This document shows, one piece after another, positions 23,314 through 33,815 of a stretch of 64,000 nucleotides of DNA. Made by a program: the position numbers and the translations under genes. Every line of letters starts with the position of its first letter. The stretch's first letter is position 1. This DNA is from Peltaster fructicola (taxonomy: Eukaryota; Ascomycota; Dothideomycetes). The stretch covers positions 2,852,001 to 2,916,000 of the forward strand of contig CP051139.1 of assembly GCA_001592805.2 (NCBI GenBank). The letters run 5' to 3'. A model generated the notes under the pieces. That model ran no database searches, was not told the DNA's origin, and was given only the letters and a program-made list of their open reading frames with translations.

Positions 23314-24794
23314 ATGGCCGAAGTGCGCTTCAAGCAGAAGTTCAACGATGACCAACACACATCGCTTGCGAGAGACAGCCCTCGAAAGCGACTGCACAAC
23401 CTCAAATTCAAGGACAGAATCAAGCACTTCACATGGACATGGTTCACAATGACAGTGAGTATCTCATACAACAAAGGACAGCAGCAGACTGACATGTCTA
23501 AGATGGCGACTGGAGGTATCGCCAACGTGATATACCGTCGTGAGTATGAATCAGACGACACTGAACTTATACTGACATACACCCAGTCCCGTACGACTTC
23601 ACCGGCAGATACACGATCGGCGTGATATTCTTCCTGTTCAATATTGTGCTCTTCATCTTCAATGTCACCATGATGTGCCTCCGGTTTCGCTTCCACCCAG
23701 CGACGTTCAAGGCCTCGATCCTGCATCCGACCGAGAGTCTGTTCGTTCCAGCCTGGCTCATTAGTCTCGGCACGATACTGCTGAACATTACACAGTATGG
23801 CACTGATCAGTCAAATCATCTGAGCTGGTTGGTGTCGACCATGAATGCTCTCTTCTGGGTCTACTGCGCACTAGCCGTGATCTTCAGTTGTGGAATATAT
23901 CTCATCATGTGAGTTGTCCTGCTTGCTTCCAAGAGAGACTGATTCCAGATAGGTGGTCGACACAGACCTTCACCATCTCCCAGATGACACCGGTATGGAT
24001 CTTTCCAGCTTATCCTCTGCTGATCATCGGACCGCATGCTGGAACGATAGCGAGTCGTCTGTCCGGAACACAGGCTGTTGATGTCATCATAGGAGGCTTC
24101 GTCTTCCAAGGAATTGGCTTCATGGTGTCCTTGATGATCTATGCAGCCTTCATCTATCGACTTATGACGCAAAAGCTCCCACAAGAGAGTCTTCGTCCCG
24201 GAATGTTCATTAGTGTTGGACCATCCGGCTTCACGATCTCTGGCGTGATAAACATGGGCGCTCAACTGCCTCGTGTAGTGTCACCGGACTTTATGGGCGA
24301 TGGCGAGCTTGCAGGTAGGGTTTCAAAGATCGTGGCCAACTGGGTAGGTTTGTGGTTATGGGGCCTGGCCATTTGGTTCTTCCTGGTGTCAGTGTTTGCG
24401 CATTGGTCGACAGTCAAGCATAACCGTTGGCACTTCGCCATGACGTGGTACTCTTATGTCTTCCCCAATACTGGTAAGCAAATCGTCCATCCGGTTATCG
24501 TATTGCTAACGCTACGAAGCGCTGGTCTCGGCCACGATTGCAGTCGGTAATGCGCTAAACAATCGACCGATCAAGATTGTTGCCTGTGTAATGGCAGGTC
24601 TGCTCGTGGCGATATGGCTGGCGGTATTCCTAGCCATGATACGCGCTGTGATCAAGAAGGAAGTCCTGTGGCCGCACAAACAGGAAGATCGTGAGGAGGG
24701 CGGCTGGACACACGACAACCAGGCTGGAACCACAGTGCTAGAAGCCGATGATGACCTGGCCTCTCGGCAGAGAACGACTCCCGAGCAGGTCTGA
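23314..24794 (+). CDS. Malate/C4-dicarboxylate transporter, Mae1/SLAC1 (TDT) family
   Basis: Five exons (23314-23454, 23503-23539, 23587-23908, 23953-24473, 24520-24794) with introns of 48, 47, 44 and 46 nt give 431 aa. About ten membrane helices are visible. The start of the family fold is clear: KHFTWTWFTMTMATGGIANVIY, where the segment MATGG matches the MSTGG of Mae1. Others are QMTPVWIFPAYPLLIIGPHAG and FISVGPSGFTISGVINMG; the GPSGF phenylalanine corresponds to the pore gate of SLAC1/TehA. The C-terminal ~60 residues are cytosolic and acidic. Yeast relatives are SSU1 (sulfite) and S. pombe Mae1 (malate); the sequence is nearer Mae1, but the anion carried is inferred. Exon 2 is only 37 nt. 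The donor after TACCGTC was chosen for its GTGAGT; a GTCGTG donor 3 nt upstream would remove one residue. Confidence 0.85.
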
Positions 24795-24953
24795 CACAAG
24801 CCATAGACCGACGTGCTCGAGTGTCGTACTTTGTGTCGGGGGTTTGTATAGATCAATTCTCTTTCATACATTAGAGTCGTTGTAGCACGACGATGCCGCT
24901 GGGTATTGAGCGCCTAAGAATGCTGACAAAATACGATGCAGAAGTGGCATTAT

Positions 24954-25547
24954 CTATGCATTTTCGCCAACAGTTTGCTTGAAAATATTAGCACGTTCTC
25001 CAGGCAGCATGCTCATGACACTTACAACAAGCCAATCCATACCCTCGTTGACACCACGTCCGTCGATGGCACTACATGCCATAATACTCCAATTCCTGTC
25101 CTTCAGTTGTCCTAGTTTGAGTGCTTCTGAAATGTCTGCAGCACCTTTTGCGCCTGGCTGATCTTGCTTGTTGGCGAATACCAATAACGCGGCATCTCTC
25201 AACTCTTCCTCGCCGAGCATGGCGCTCAATTCTTCTGCTGCTGTCGATAGTCGCTCGATATCAGTACTGTCGACCACGAATACCACCGCTGCCGTGTTTG
25301 CATAGTAGCATCGCCAATATGGTCTGATTGACGTCTGTCCGCCAAGATCCCAGACGTTGAAATTCAGGCTCTTGTAGGTGACGGACTCGACGTTGAAGCC
25401 GATGGTCGGTATCGTGGTTACAACCTCGCCTATTTTCAATCGATATAGCAGGGTTGTCTTTCCAGCATTGTCGAGACCAAGGATGAGTATACGGATCTCT
25501 TTCTTCGACCAGATGAGCTTAGATAGTACCGAGAATGCACCTCCCAT
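24954..25547 (-). CDS. ARL1: ARF-like GTPase ARL1
   Basis: An intronless frame of 197 aa. ARL1 recruits golgin and GARP tethers to the trans-Golgi. Gly2 (MGGAFS) is the myristoylation site. The G motifs are complete: GLDNAGKTT (P-loop), PTIGFNVE (switch I), DLGGQ followed by [11 protein letters not shown] (the ARL1-type switch II), NKQD, and CSAIDG in place of the common SA motif. The ARL1-specific tract [14 protein letters not shown] separates it from ARF1. The C-terminus runs about 13 residues beyond the human protein. The absence of introns is unusual for a fungal ARF-family gene. It converges on the anion transporter gene. Confidence 0.95.
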   Translation of the reverse strand: MGGAFSVLSKLIWSKKEIRILILGLDNAGKTTLLYRLKIGEVVTTIPTIGFNVESVTYKSLNFNVWDLGGQTSIRPYWRCYYANTAAVVFVVDSTDIERLSTAAEELSAMLGEEELRDAALLVFANKQDQPGAKGAADISEALKLGQLKDRNWSIMACSAIDGRGVNEGMDWLVVSVMSMLPGERANIFKQTVGENA

Positions 25548-26198
25548 GGTGAGATTCGATGGTTGCTGTACGCCCAGTTGTTGTGATCAGCGTGTAGTAA
25601 TGTCAAGACGATGGGCTGTAGAGTGACGAGTCGCTGTCGATGATATGGAGTAGTCCGGAGAGCCCACGACTGACTGAGAAGATCGCAAGGATAGAGGCAA
25701 AGGTATAGTGCTTCGATATGTGTCTGGTTCAAGGAGCAAGCGACAAACACGTTGACGTCGCGTCAGCGGCTCTCGTAGCACTTCCGCTCCGTGCCAAGCT
25801 CTGACCAGCTCGCAAAATCTTCTACCACCTCACTTTCGTCTCCTCTGCTCTTGTTGCAGTCAACCATATGGCATAGCAACACACTAACAGCAGATGGCTG
25901 TGCATCATTCGTGGATCCTGACGAATGTGATTCGTGCGTCAGCTGCACTGATTGATTGGTAAGTAAACTCCTACCACCACAACCACTGTTCAAAGGATGA
26001 TCATATACAAACGATAACTGCTGAGGTCACCGGTGACGTTCAACAATAATTCAAGCTCAACAGTCTGATACCACAATCTGCATTCGCATCATACTCATAA
26101 GCTCTACGACCAAATGCTGACAGCATGGACTAGATTTTTGCAGCACAGAGTGCTACAACGACCAAGTAGGCAAGACTTTTTGCCTGCTTGATGCTTCT
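25548..26198. other. Intergenic region between ARL1 and the reductase gene
   Basis: 651 bp without a convincing gene. The ARL1 promoter lies at the left end, the reductase 3' UTR at the right end. No tRNA B-box or repeat seen. Confidence 0.4.
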
Positions 26199-27271
26199 TC
26201 AAGCTCCAACAGCTTGCAGACTCTTGACCGTGTCCACTATGCTCTTCTCCAGTGGTATGAACTTGCCGCCTAGAAGCTCGCTCGCCTGCTTGTTGTTGTA
26301 CTTGTAAACACCATCGGAAGGATAGTCGCCTCCTGGCGTGTCTGCCGTTGGTAATTCGTCCTTGTACTCAGGGAAGTTCTTCTGGATGACCTGTGCAATC
26401 TCCTTGTTCGAGAAATAGCCAGCAGTAACGAAGAAACGTTTGTTTGCAGCCTCAGCCTTCTCCATTCCCAACACGTGTGCCTTAGCAAGGTCTCGCACGT
26501 CAACCCAGAGGAATGTGCCGGTCGGAGCGATCTCCTTCTTGGCCTTGCCTTGCATGATGTCTCGTGTTCGCTGGTTCGACGTGTTCAGTGAGTCGAGGTT
26601 GTTGAGATAATGGACGATTGGTCCTAAAACCAATGGAGGACACATTGTAGCAAGGCTGACGTTTGGCAACTCCTTCTTGACATAATCCCAAGCAGCCTTC
26701 TCGGCGAAGACCTTCGATGCTCGGTAGCCATTGGCCGGGTTTTCTAGGGCTTGCTCGTGAGTGATAGGGTTCCAGTCCTGTTCACTGTACTCGTGCCCTG
26801 GGCGGTTGCCCTTGGCGCCGTCGACAATTGAGGCGAAAGATGAAGTGATCACGACTCGCTTGACAGAAGGTGCTGACTTCTTGATCGACTTCAATATTCC
26901 CGTTGTACCAATGATGGCAGGGTCGAGCAGTTCCTTTGGCATTCATTAGTCGTTGTCTTCGTCGCAGCAAACTTGCCCCGTACCTTCTGAACATCTGTCA
27001 CGTTGAAGTGGAATGGCGAGGCGGTGTGGATGACAGCCTCGAAAGGTGGCTCCGAGACAACCGCCTTGTCAAATGCTCCCTCTTGAGCAATGTCTTCGAC
27101 AATGGCAAAGTCGAGCTTGTCTTTGCCAAACTTTGGATGGGCCTCCTTGATCTTGTTGGCCTTCTCTTGTGATCGTATTGTAGTCACGACACTATGGCCA
27201 TGCTCAAGCAAGATATCAAGAACGTGTGCGGCAATGAAGCCACTGCCGCCAGTCAAGAGTACTCTAGTCAT
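26199..27271 (-). CDS. NADPH-dependent aldehyde/ketone reductase, GRE2 type (extended SDR)
   Basis: Exons 26984-27271 and 26199-26933 on the minus strand, with a 50-nt intron, give 340 aa. The family reduces methylglyoxal, isovaleraldehyde and other carbonyls. The N-terminal cofactor motif is LLTGGSGFIAAHVLDILLE, with a downstream Arg (TTIRSQEK) that favours NADPH. The catalytic set is Ser in ITSSFASI and Tyr/Lys in GYRASKVFAEKA. Other family segments are HTASPFHFNVTDVQKELLDPA, MCPPLVLGP and WVDVRDLAKAH. Fungi carry many copies, so the exact substrate cannot be told. The intron joins VQK to ELLDPA at the expected place. Confidence 0.88.
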
Positions 27272-27810
27272 TGTGAATTCGTTTGGTGAATAGTAAGGAA
27301 ATCAGGTTGGTGGATGGAGCGTTGGAAGTGATATAGCAACACTCTCGGTCCTACTGCTCGGATATATCGAAAAAGAAGATGTCCCTTGACAAATACCTTT
27401 AAAGCCGTCGTCCCTGGCAATCGGCACCATGGAGTAGCCTTTGATGATGGCGGTGATGTCATGTCGTCTTTTTCGAAGCTGTCGCCATTTGCTGACTCGC
27501 GATATCGTCGAGGAGCTCCACAATGCGAGGTCCTGATGGTACTAACGGCGTGATCATAGAGTACTGCGCTCGTGAGACCTCTTCTCATCCTTGTTATCTC
27601 CTATAGGGCTGTAAGCAGTCAGCATGCTGATCCACGGCTCTCAACCTGGTCGTGGCTGGATAGGCCAAGCAACGGCAAGCTTTCAGGGTCTCAGCTCTAT
27701 TGCAATGGACGGCGATTAGGCACGACTTCTCCACCAGCGCTCCATTACGCGACAACAGCTGACAAACACCATCTGTCACATCAAGAGGAGTGCGTGCGTA
27801 CACTACAAGC
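27272..27810. promoter_or_regulatory. Divergent promoter region, reductase and small membrane protein
   Basis: 539 bp between two divergent start codons. No motif stands out, and the short open frames on both strands are not protein-like. Confidence 0.4.
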
Positions 27811-28425
27811 ATGGCCGTCAACTTCGCACCCTACCAGTCATCACCGCCAGAGTCCACACGAGCCCTCTCACCACCACTGCGCTCGCCTACTGCCTCGCCA
27901 AAGCCACAGCACCCCAAACCACAACGCAACATCTCGACCGTTTCTGACGATCCATGGGCTGCTGCGCGAGCACAACGCCTTCCAGACCCAGAGCAGTTCC
28001 AAGACGATGAACCATATACAGACCTGGAAGATGGTACGAGAAATGACTACACAAATCGAGGGGGGTACGAGTATGCAGGCAACACATCTGTCTTCGAGAC
28101 ATCGCTGGGAATGTCGTTGGCATTAGAGTCATGTCTAGCATACCTCGTGTTACCACCAGCAGGTGGTGCAGTGCTGCTTCTTTTCGAGCACAAGAGCGAC
28201 TACGTACGCTTCCATGCCTGGCAAAGCGCACTGCTCTTTGGTGCGCTCTTCATGGTGCACATCATCTTCAGTTGGAGTCGTATCATCAGCTACATTCTTC
28301 TGGCGGTCGACCTGATCTTGATTGCATACTTGACCTTCGGCGCCTGGCGCAATGCTGAGACATTGGATCGTGTCGAGATCCCATTCTTTGGACGATTGGC
28401 CAGCAGCTTTGTCGATGACGAATGA
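27811..28425 (+). CDS. Small membrane protein, DUF4870/UPF0132 (Tic20-like) fold
   Basis: A single exon of 204 aa starting at the first ATG (27811). Residues 1-~85 are Pro/Ser-rich and cytosolic (SPPLRSPTASPKPQHP, then DDPWAAARAQRLPD). The rest contains three membrane helices: around LESCLAYLVLPPAGGAVLLLFE, LFGALFMVHIIFSW and YILLAVDLILIAYLTF. The loop DYVRFHAWQSALLF is the hallmark of the DUF4870/UPF0132 group, and the conserved end is IPFFGRLASSFVDDE. The fungal family is widespread but has no defined function that I know. The stop lies 95 bp from the convergent SSF1 stop. Confidence 0.8.
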   Translation: MAVNFAPYQSSPPESTRALSPPLRSPTASPKPQHPKPQRNISTVSDDPWAAARAQRLPDPEQFQDDEPYTDLEDGTRNDYTNRGGYEYAGNTSVFETSLGMSLALESCLAYLVLPPAGGAVLLLFEHKSDYVRFHAWQSALLFGALFMVHIIFSWSRIISYILLAVDLILIAYLTFGAWRNAETLDRVEIPFFGRLASSFVDDE

Positions 28426-28520
28426 GCGATCTGGAGGCAGGACATGTAAAGTATGGATTATATCAAAGCGGTCAGCTTCGACTGGCCTAATGTACATTGA
28501 GCACACTGAGGCGTGCTGAT

Positions 28521-29807
28521 TTATTCATCAATCGTCTCATCGTACTCATCGTCTTCCCAATCCTCGTCCATCCCTTCGTCTTCGTCGTCTTCAGCGGCTT
28601 TACCACTTGCTTTGCGCTCTGCCTTCTTGCGTTCGACATTGGCCTTCTGTTCGGCTCGTCTCCGTTCCTTCTCATGTCTTCTTGCCTGATGAACCTTCTC
28701 CATCTCCGCTTGCTCTTCTTTCGTCTTGTGTATCCATTCATGCCACATCACCTTGCCGTCACATAGTCCTTCCTCTACCTTCGTCAGGCGGAGACGCATG
28801 CGCGGGCCCAGCTCGTGTAGCTTAATGCCCTTGCGTTGTAACGATGATCCAACATCCTTCTCCCGGTTCTGCGCTTTAAGCTTCTCCAGCTCTGCCTTGC
28901 TTCTGACCTTTCGAGTGTGTGATTCGAGTATCTCAACTTCAGCATCTGTCTCGGGTTCCGAATCGGATCCTGACGTGAAACCGTCGGCGGCATGCGGATC
29001 CAGCAAGTAGTCTGAGACATCCTCGAGTCGTCCTAGGTTCGGCACATGACCTCTTTTCCGTCGCTCGCTTGCTAGTTTCTGTGCTGCATCGAGTCTTCGT
29101 AATGCTTTGGGCATAGATTTTGCGGTGCGTGTTTCAATCGCATAGTGTCGGAGATTGAGTATGTAGCTCGGTCGATCAGCTGAAGGATCCTGCGGTCTCC
29201 GATCAAGGAGGAGAACACGCTTGATGTTCTTGAGAGGAGTAGTGGTAGGATTGATAGGTGGAAAGAGAGATTGGAAGACGGTCGTCGCGAGGTTCTCGAG
29301 ATGCTTAGGGATCTGTTTAGTTGAACCATCATCGGCGCTTGGTTGCTGTGCTGTGTTGAAGTTGTTCATTACAAGTAGAGGAGGACTCAAGTACTCCATG
29401 CCTCCGCTCTTCGGCTGCTTCATGCCCTTGAAGACATCCTTTGACAGACTGTATCTCTCAACACGGAAGCAAAAGGTTGGTCCACGTGGTGAAATAGCAA
29501 GTCTGAACTGAACGTTCCCGCTCTCGCTTCTCGAGAATAGAAGCAAATGTGTGACGCCAAGCGGTCCTGCCATACTCGTGTAGTCTCGCAACCTGTTATT
29601 TCGCCTCTCTTTCAGTCGACTGGCTGTCGCAGGTTCCATCATAGACCGTACATCATGCACGAGCTGTGTCACACTGGGTCCAACATCTGATGCGCCAATG
29701 CGAATGACCAGCGATTTTGGGCTCCTATCGCCAGGCTTGGAGCTTGCTGTGCCTGCGTCGCCATTGGCGCCAACATGGGTTCTCTTCTTCACTCTTCGTT
29801 TGACCAT
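28521..29807 (-). CDS. SSF1: Ribosome biogenesis protein SSF1 (Peter Pan, Brix domain)
   Basis: An intronless gene of 428 aa, taking the ATG at 29807 because family members begin with [A/V]KRRVKKRTHVGA. In-frame residues further upstream overlap the promoter and are discarded. It acts in 27S pre-rRNA processing and 60S assembly in the nucleolus. The Brix domain covers about residues 25-310, with PKSLVIRIG, LVHDVRSMMEP, RLRDYTSMAGPLGVTHLL and FSLSK-like YSLSKDVFKGMK, YLSPPLLVMNNF, LFPPINPTTTPLKNIKRVLLL and NLRHYAI. The C-terminal third is charged: acidic patches, GPRMRLRLTKVEEGLCDGKVMWHE, then a Lys/Glu-rich coiled-coil-like tail and a run of Asp/Glu. Confidence 0.95.
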   Translation of the reverse strand: MVKRRVKKRTHVGANGDAGTASSKPGDRSPKSLVIRIGASDVGPSVTQLVHDVRSMMEPATASRLKERRNNRLRDYTSMAGPLGVTHLLLFSRSESGNVQFRLAISPRGPTFCFRVERYSLSKDVFKGMKQPKSGGMEYLSPPLLVMNNFNTAQQPSADDGSTKQIPKHLENLATTVFQSLFPPINPTTTPLKNIKRVLLLDRRPQDPSADRPSYILNLRHYAIETRTAKSMPKALRRLDAAQKLASERRKRGHVPNLGRLEDVSDYLLDPHAADGFTSGSDSEPETDAEVEILESHTRKVRSKAELEKLKAQNREKDVGSSLQRKGIKLHELGPRMRLRLTKVEEGLCDGKVMWHEWIHKTKEEQAEMEKVHQARRHEKERRRAEQKANVERKKAERKASGKAAEDDEDEGMDEDWEDDEYDETIDE

Positions 29808-29979
29808 AATGTGTGTTGTGAGGTCGTATGTCGTAAGGCAAAGAACATTGCCAGTAGGATGAACATTTCTGAGCATGAGCTCAACTTTTAAGTGGGTCCG
29901 ACTGGAGTCTAAATGCATGACATGTCGGCCTGTGAATTTTCCCATATACGCCTTTCCGTATCGCCCACAACCCACACCC
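29808..29979. promoter_or_regulatory. 172-bp bidirectional promoter of SSF1 and RRP3
   Basis: The two ribosome-biogenesis genes start divergently from this stretch. It contains GAGCATGAGCTC near 29873-29884, one base short of the yeast PAC element GCGATGAGCT, and GTGAATTTTCCC near 29933, which loosely resembles an RRPE. Both matches are imperfect. Confidence 0.45.
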
Positions 29980-31458
29980 ATGATGGCCAGCATCAAAAAG
30001 CGCAAGGCTGACGACGATCAGACCCGGCTCGATCGGAAAGCTCCTAAGTTGTCCAACAAAGTTCGCGAAGGCAAGCAAGCGGCGACTTCAGAGCCAGAAC
30101 CAGAACCAGAGAAAGACGTTGCAGAGGACGACGATGTTGACGACGAGGTGGCCAAAGGGAACGAGTCAGCAGAAAAGAGCTTCGCGGACCTAGGGATTGT
30201 CGACTCGCTGTGTGAAGCATGCACGTCTCTCGGATTCAAAGCACCGACAGCTATTCAACGAGAGTCGATACCTATCGCGCTAGGTGGCAGAGATATCATT
30301 GGCCTTGCTGAGACAGGTTCTGGCAAGACAGCAGCCTTCGCGCTGCCTATCCTGCAAACACTCTTGGACAAGCCACAGCCACTGTTTGGTCTAGTTCTCG
30401 CACCGACTCGAGAGCTTGCCTATCAGATTAGCCAGCAATTTGAGGCTCTGGGCAGTCTGATCAATGTACGATGTGCGGTGATCGTTGGTGGTATGGATAT
30501 GGTACCGCAAGCGATTGCGCTTGGCAAGAAGCCCCATATAGTGGTAGCAACACCTGGTCGATTGCTGGACCATTTGGAGAACACGAAGAACTTCTCTCTT
30601 CGACATATGAAATACCTGGTAATGGACGAGGCGGATCGACTGCTCGACCTGGACTTCGGACCTATCTTAGACAAGATCTTGCGAGTTCTACCCTTTGAGC
30701 GACGGACGATGCTGTTCTCAGCCACTATGAATACGAAGCTCGACAACCTCACTCGTGCTGCTTTGCGCAACCCAGTCCGAGTCAACATCAGCAGCTCATC
30801 ATATCAGACGGTAAAGAACTTGATGCAGCGCTACATCTTCATCCCGCACAAATATAAGGATATCTACCTTATATCGCTGCTGCATACCTTCACCGGCCAG
30901 ACATGTATCCTGTTCACAAGGACTGTCAATGAGACGCAACGGCTTTCTTTCCTCCTCAGAGCATTGGGCCGCAGTGCGATACCTCTGCACGGCCGTGTGG
31001 ATCAATCGGCGCGATTGGGAGCTCTCAACAAGTTCAGAGGCGGCAGCAAGGAAATCTTGATCGCCACTGATGTTGCCGCAAGAGGTCTAGACATCCCATC
31101 CGTAGATCTGGTGCTGAACTTCGACCTTCCGCCGGACAGCAAGACATATGTGCATCGGGTCGGTCGAACAGCTCGAGCAGGCAAGAGTGGTGTTGCGATC
31201 TCTTTTGTGACGCAGTACGATATCGAGATCTTTCAGCGGATTGAGAAGGCCTTGAATCAGAAGCTTGAAGAGTATCCTACCGAAAGAGACGAAGTCATGG
31301 TCTTCGCTGAGCGTGTCGGAGATGCGCAACGCATTGCTATCACAGAAATGAAGGCTATACATGAGAAGACAAAAGGCAGAGGTAATGGCAAGGGCATCAG
31401 TGGTGGTAGGAACAAGAAAGGCGGTAGAAGAGACGCGATGGACCAAGACGAAGGCTAG
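29980..31458 (+). CDS. RRP3: DEAD-box RNA helicase RRP3 (DDX47 orthologue)
   Basis: A single exon, 492 aa from the ATG at 29980 (a second ATG follows at once). RRP3 acts in 18S rRNA maturation. After an acidic, low-complexity N-terminus ([19 protein letters not shown]) all helicase motifs are intact: the Q motif with [15 protein letters not shown] and [18 protein letters not shown] (I), PTRELA (Ia), [10 protein letters not shown] (Ib), DEAD (II), SAT (III), GRVDQSAR (IV region), [12 protein letters not shown] (V) and [10 protein letters not shown] (VI). The tail is Lys/Gly-rich ([20 protein letters not shown]), as in other fungal RRP3. [10 protein letters not shown] and the LGVDSLC-like start favour RRP3 over the related DBP8. 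Confidence 0.94.
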   Translation: MMASIKKRKADDDQTRLDRKAPKLSNKVREGKQAATSEPEPEPEKDVAEDDDVDDEVAKGNESAEKSFADLGIVDSLCEACTSLGFKAPTAIQRESIPIALGGRDIIGLAETGSGKTAAFALPILQTLLDKPQPLFGLVLAPTRELAYQISQQFEALGSLINVRCAVIVGGMDMVPQAIALGKKPHIVVATPGRLLDHLENTKNFSLRHMKYLVMDEADRLLDLDFGPILDKILRVLPFERRTMLFSATMNTKLDNLTRAALRNPVRVNISSSSYQTVKNLMQRYIFIPHKYKDIYLISLLHTFTGQTCILFTRTVNETQRLSFLLRALGRSAIPLHGRVDQSARLGALNKFRGGSKEILIATDVAARGLDIPSVDLVLNFDLPPDSKTYVHRVGRTARAGKSGVAISFVTQYDIEIFQRIEKALNQKLEEYPTERDEVMVFAERVGDAQRIAITEMKAIHEKTKGRGNGKGISGGRNKKGGRRDAMDQDEG

Positions 31459-31575
31459 ACATGATCAAATACCCGCTATACATGCAATTCAGCGCTACAT
31501 CAATGTTGATCATGCTTCATACAGTCATGCTTGCCTCTATCATTCACGATTCATCAATAATGCCTCGCTATGCAG

Positions 31576-31965
31576 CTATTTTGTAGCATCCATATTCTCC
31601 TGGCTGTACACTCCAGCTCCAGGAACTGTGTATACCTTCGCAACGCGTGAACTGCTTGGTGCCAAGAGTCCGTGCGGATTGCTCGACGATGATGCTTCGG
31701 AAACATTACTCACGCGACTCAATGGATGTGCAAGAGGGCTAAAGATACGCTGCGGTCCACTGAGGTAGGCGAGCAGTGGACCTTCGCTTGCTGGAACCTC
31801 GCCATCATCACTAGGATCGGATACTGCACGACGTTTGCCGATCCCAGCTTTGGCAACCTTTCGAGGCGGGATTGCAATTGTGTAGAGCTTGTCTGGTTGA
31901 CCGCGTAGCTTGCGGCTTCTAACAGAGAAGTCATTGATGGAATGATTGGAGTCGCCTGCCATCAT
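31576..31965 (-). CDS. Hypothetical protein, 129 aa
   Basis: An uninterrupted frame of 130 codons from ATG 31965 to TAG at 31576-31578. I do not recognise the protein. Its codon use resembles the neighbouring genes (AAG, GAC, CTC, ATC preferred), and such a long open frame outside another gene is unlikely by chance. The first half is basic (SVRSRKLRGQPDKLYTIAIP, then KAGIGKRR); the second half is Ser/Pro-rich. No signal peptide or membrane segment is visible. Its start codon is 33 bp downstream of the stop of the previous gene on the same strand, leaving almost no room for its own promoter. It may instead be a downstream frame on that mRNA or a misread 3' exon. Confidence 0.4.
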   Translation of the reverse strand: MMAGDSNHSINDFSVRSRKLRGQPDKLYTIAIPPRKVAKAGIGKRRAVSDPSDDGEVPASEGPLLAYLSGPQRIFSPLAHPLSRVSNVSEASSSSNPHGLLAPSSSRVAKVYTVPGAGVYSQENMDATK

Positions 31966-31998
31966 ATGCAACGCAGTCGTTTGAACTGAAGAGAGGGC

Positions 31999-33815
31999 CT
32001 ACAACTCCTCGTCCACGTCAGTCGTGCCGGCGCCAAGAGTCTGATGGCCGCCTAAGGTGTGCTGAAGCTCCATAAACTTAGGCTCAACGTTTGATGCAGG
32101 ATCAGCATCTGACAGCGCGGTCAATGTCGACAGTGTGCTTTCATCGATGCCTGCCAAGCTTGGTCGCTGCTTCTTATAAGGAGAACCAATGGTATCTGGG
32201 AGATCATTACCAAGAGTCATGCTTGGCTCGTCAGCTGGTGGCGTCCCAGGATTTGCGGCCAGCGAATTAGTCGATTGGGGTGTGCCAGCTGCTGGAGAGC
32301 CTGAAGTGTTCAGATGTGGTGACTTTCGAGTAGAGCTGAGTTCAGACAACGGTTCGGCAGAATGCTGGCGTTTGAGCTGGTCCTTGTTAGCATACGACTG
32401 ACCAGTCTATAGTTATAACTCACCTTGATCTTTTTCACGCCATCGGCAAGCTCACCAGTTCGCTTGGCGTCTTCAGGCGAGAGAAGTTTGCCGTTGTCTT
32501 GCTTGGCCTCGTCGTCAGCGCCCTCTGTGGCTCCACGTCCTTCATCATCATCATCGCTGTCCATCGCGTCCGCATCCTTGGGGCCCATGGCCTTGCGGGC
32601 CTCGTCTCGATAACCCGAGAACCCAACAGTGCCGGTTTGCTTGAGTGGCCCGAGTTTGGAGAAGTCTGGTCCCTTGGTAGCTTTCGGGGTTACAACCGGC
32701 TTCTGAGCAGCTTCTGCATCTGCAAGAATGCCCATCTTGCGCAGTTGCTTCTCACCTCGATACATGAATGTGAAGATGGCGTAAGGAGAATCTGGTGGGT
32801 CGAGACCGGTCACGGTCTGCGTGCTGATCGTCTTGGGGTCGAGTGTCTTCGGTTTAGCGAAGGAAGTTGTGTGATCGACCTCTTCGTCGCCGTCGGCGTT
32901 GCCATTGCCTGAGATATCCTCATCGTCATCATGTGCATCGAATTGTGGTGAGTATTCGCCTCGCTTGATTTCTCCACTGGCAAGCACACGAAACAGCGCG
33001 ACCTTGATCTGTCCTGTTGCCTCTGCCTGGGGTGGCTCGTCGTCTGAGTCGGAGTTCGAAGAAAAAAGGTCATCATCATGCATGATGTCCTCGACTGGAG
33101 ATCCGCCGTCACTTCCATATCGAAGTACAGATGTGCGGTCTGGTCGTCGTGAGCCCAGAAGCTCCTCGTCGTCACTGTCGACATCGGGCTGATCCTTCTT
33201 CTTCCTACGTCGTCGTTCCATGCGTCGTTGTCGTCGCTCAATTGTCTCTTGCTTGTTCTTGCTTCCTTCGAGGTCGAGCCCATTGAGCCAACGTTCTAGA
33301 CCGACCTCTCGGAACAAAAATTCTCGCTCTGCCAGACCTCCTCCTTCGCTCTCGGGGACGCTGACCCAGCGGGAGTTCACCCATGTCTCTTCTCCTCGTC
33401 TAAGCAACGTCGCAACCTCCTCTTTGACTCTGCCATCGAAGTAGATATAAGCAGCGATAGTCTCGTTGGGGCTTGCGGTCCGTGGAACATATGGCGGGAT
33501 GACTGGCGTGTAGCTGCCGCGATCGTTGCCATAGCCTGGCAGGCCTCCCACAACACGTGGTCCTGGGTGCGGATCACTGATTGTTGGCTTTGGTGTCGAA
33601 TACGGTACATTGAGTCCTGGTGTGAGAAGAGTGATAGAGATCGCAAACGTGGACTGTTCAGGCTTGCCTGTGAGAGAGTCCTTCGGCACCTTTGCTGGTG
33701 GCACCGGTATGTACGACGATATTCGTGAGGCACGAGATTGCTTCTGAATCGAATGCTCTGGAAGTGGTCCTTCCGGAGTATGTATGCTGACCGCAAGTCC
33801 CTTGAAGCAAGGCAT
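31999..33815 (-). CDS. Conserved fungal protein with DUF7918-like start and acidic middle
   Basis: Exons 32424-33815 and 31999-32382 on the minus strand flank a 41-nt intron, the shortest in the window, giving 591 aa. The beginning (MPCFKGLAVSIHTPEG) and the following beta-rich stretch with YIYFDGR, WVNSRWVSVPE and FLFREVGLERWLNG resemble the fungal family that starts MPxFKGLxVSI (DUF7918-like); I am unsure of the exact family name. There follows a basic helix with repeated arginine and lysine (ERRQRRMERRRRKKK), then strongly acidic tracts and a YAIFTFMYRGEKQLRKMGI segment. The C-terminal exon is Ser/Thr/Pro-rich. A nuclear role is plausible from the basic tract, but no function is claimed. 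Confidence 0.7.

Noticed and set aside
28521-30005. A longer SSF1 beginning about 66 codons upstream of 29807
   Set aside because: It would extend across the promoter and into the RRP3 start; the family begins at the KRRVKKRTHVGA segment.
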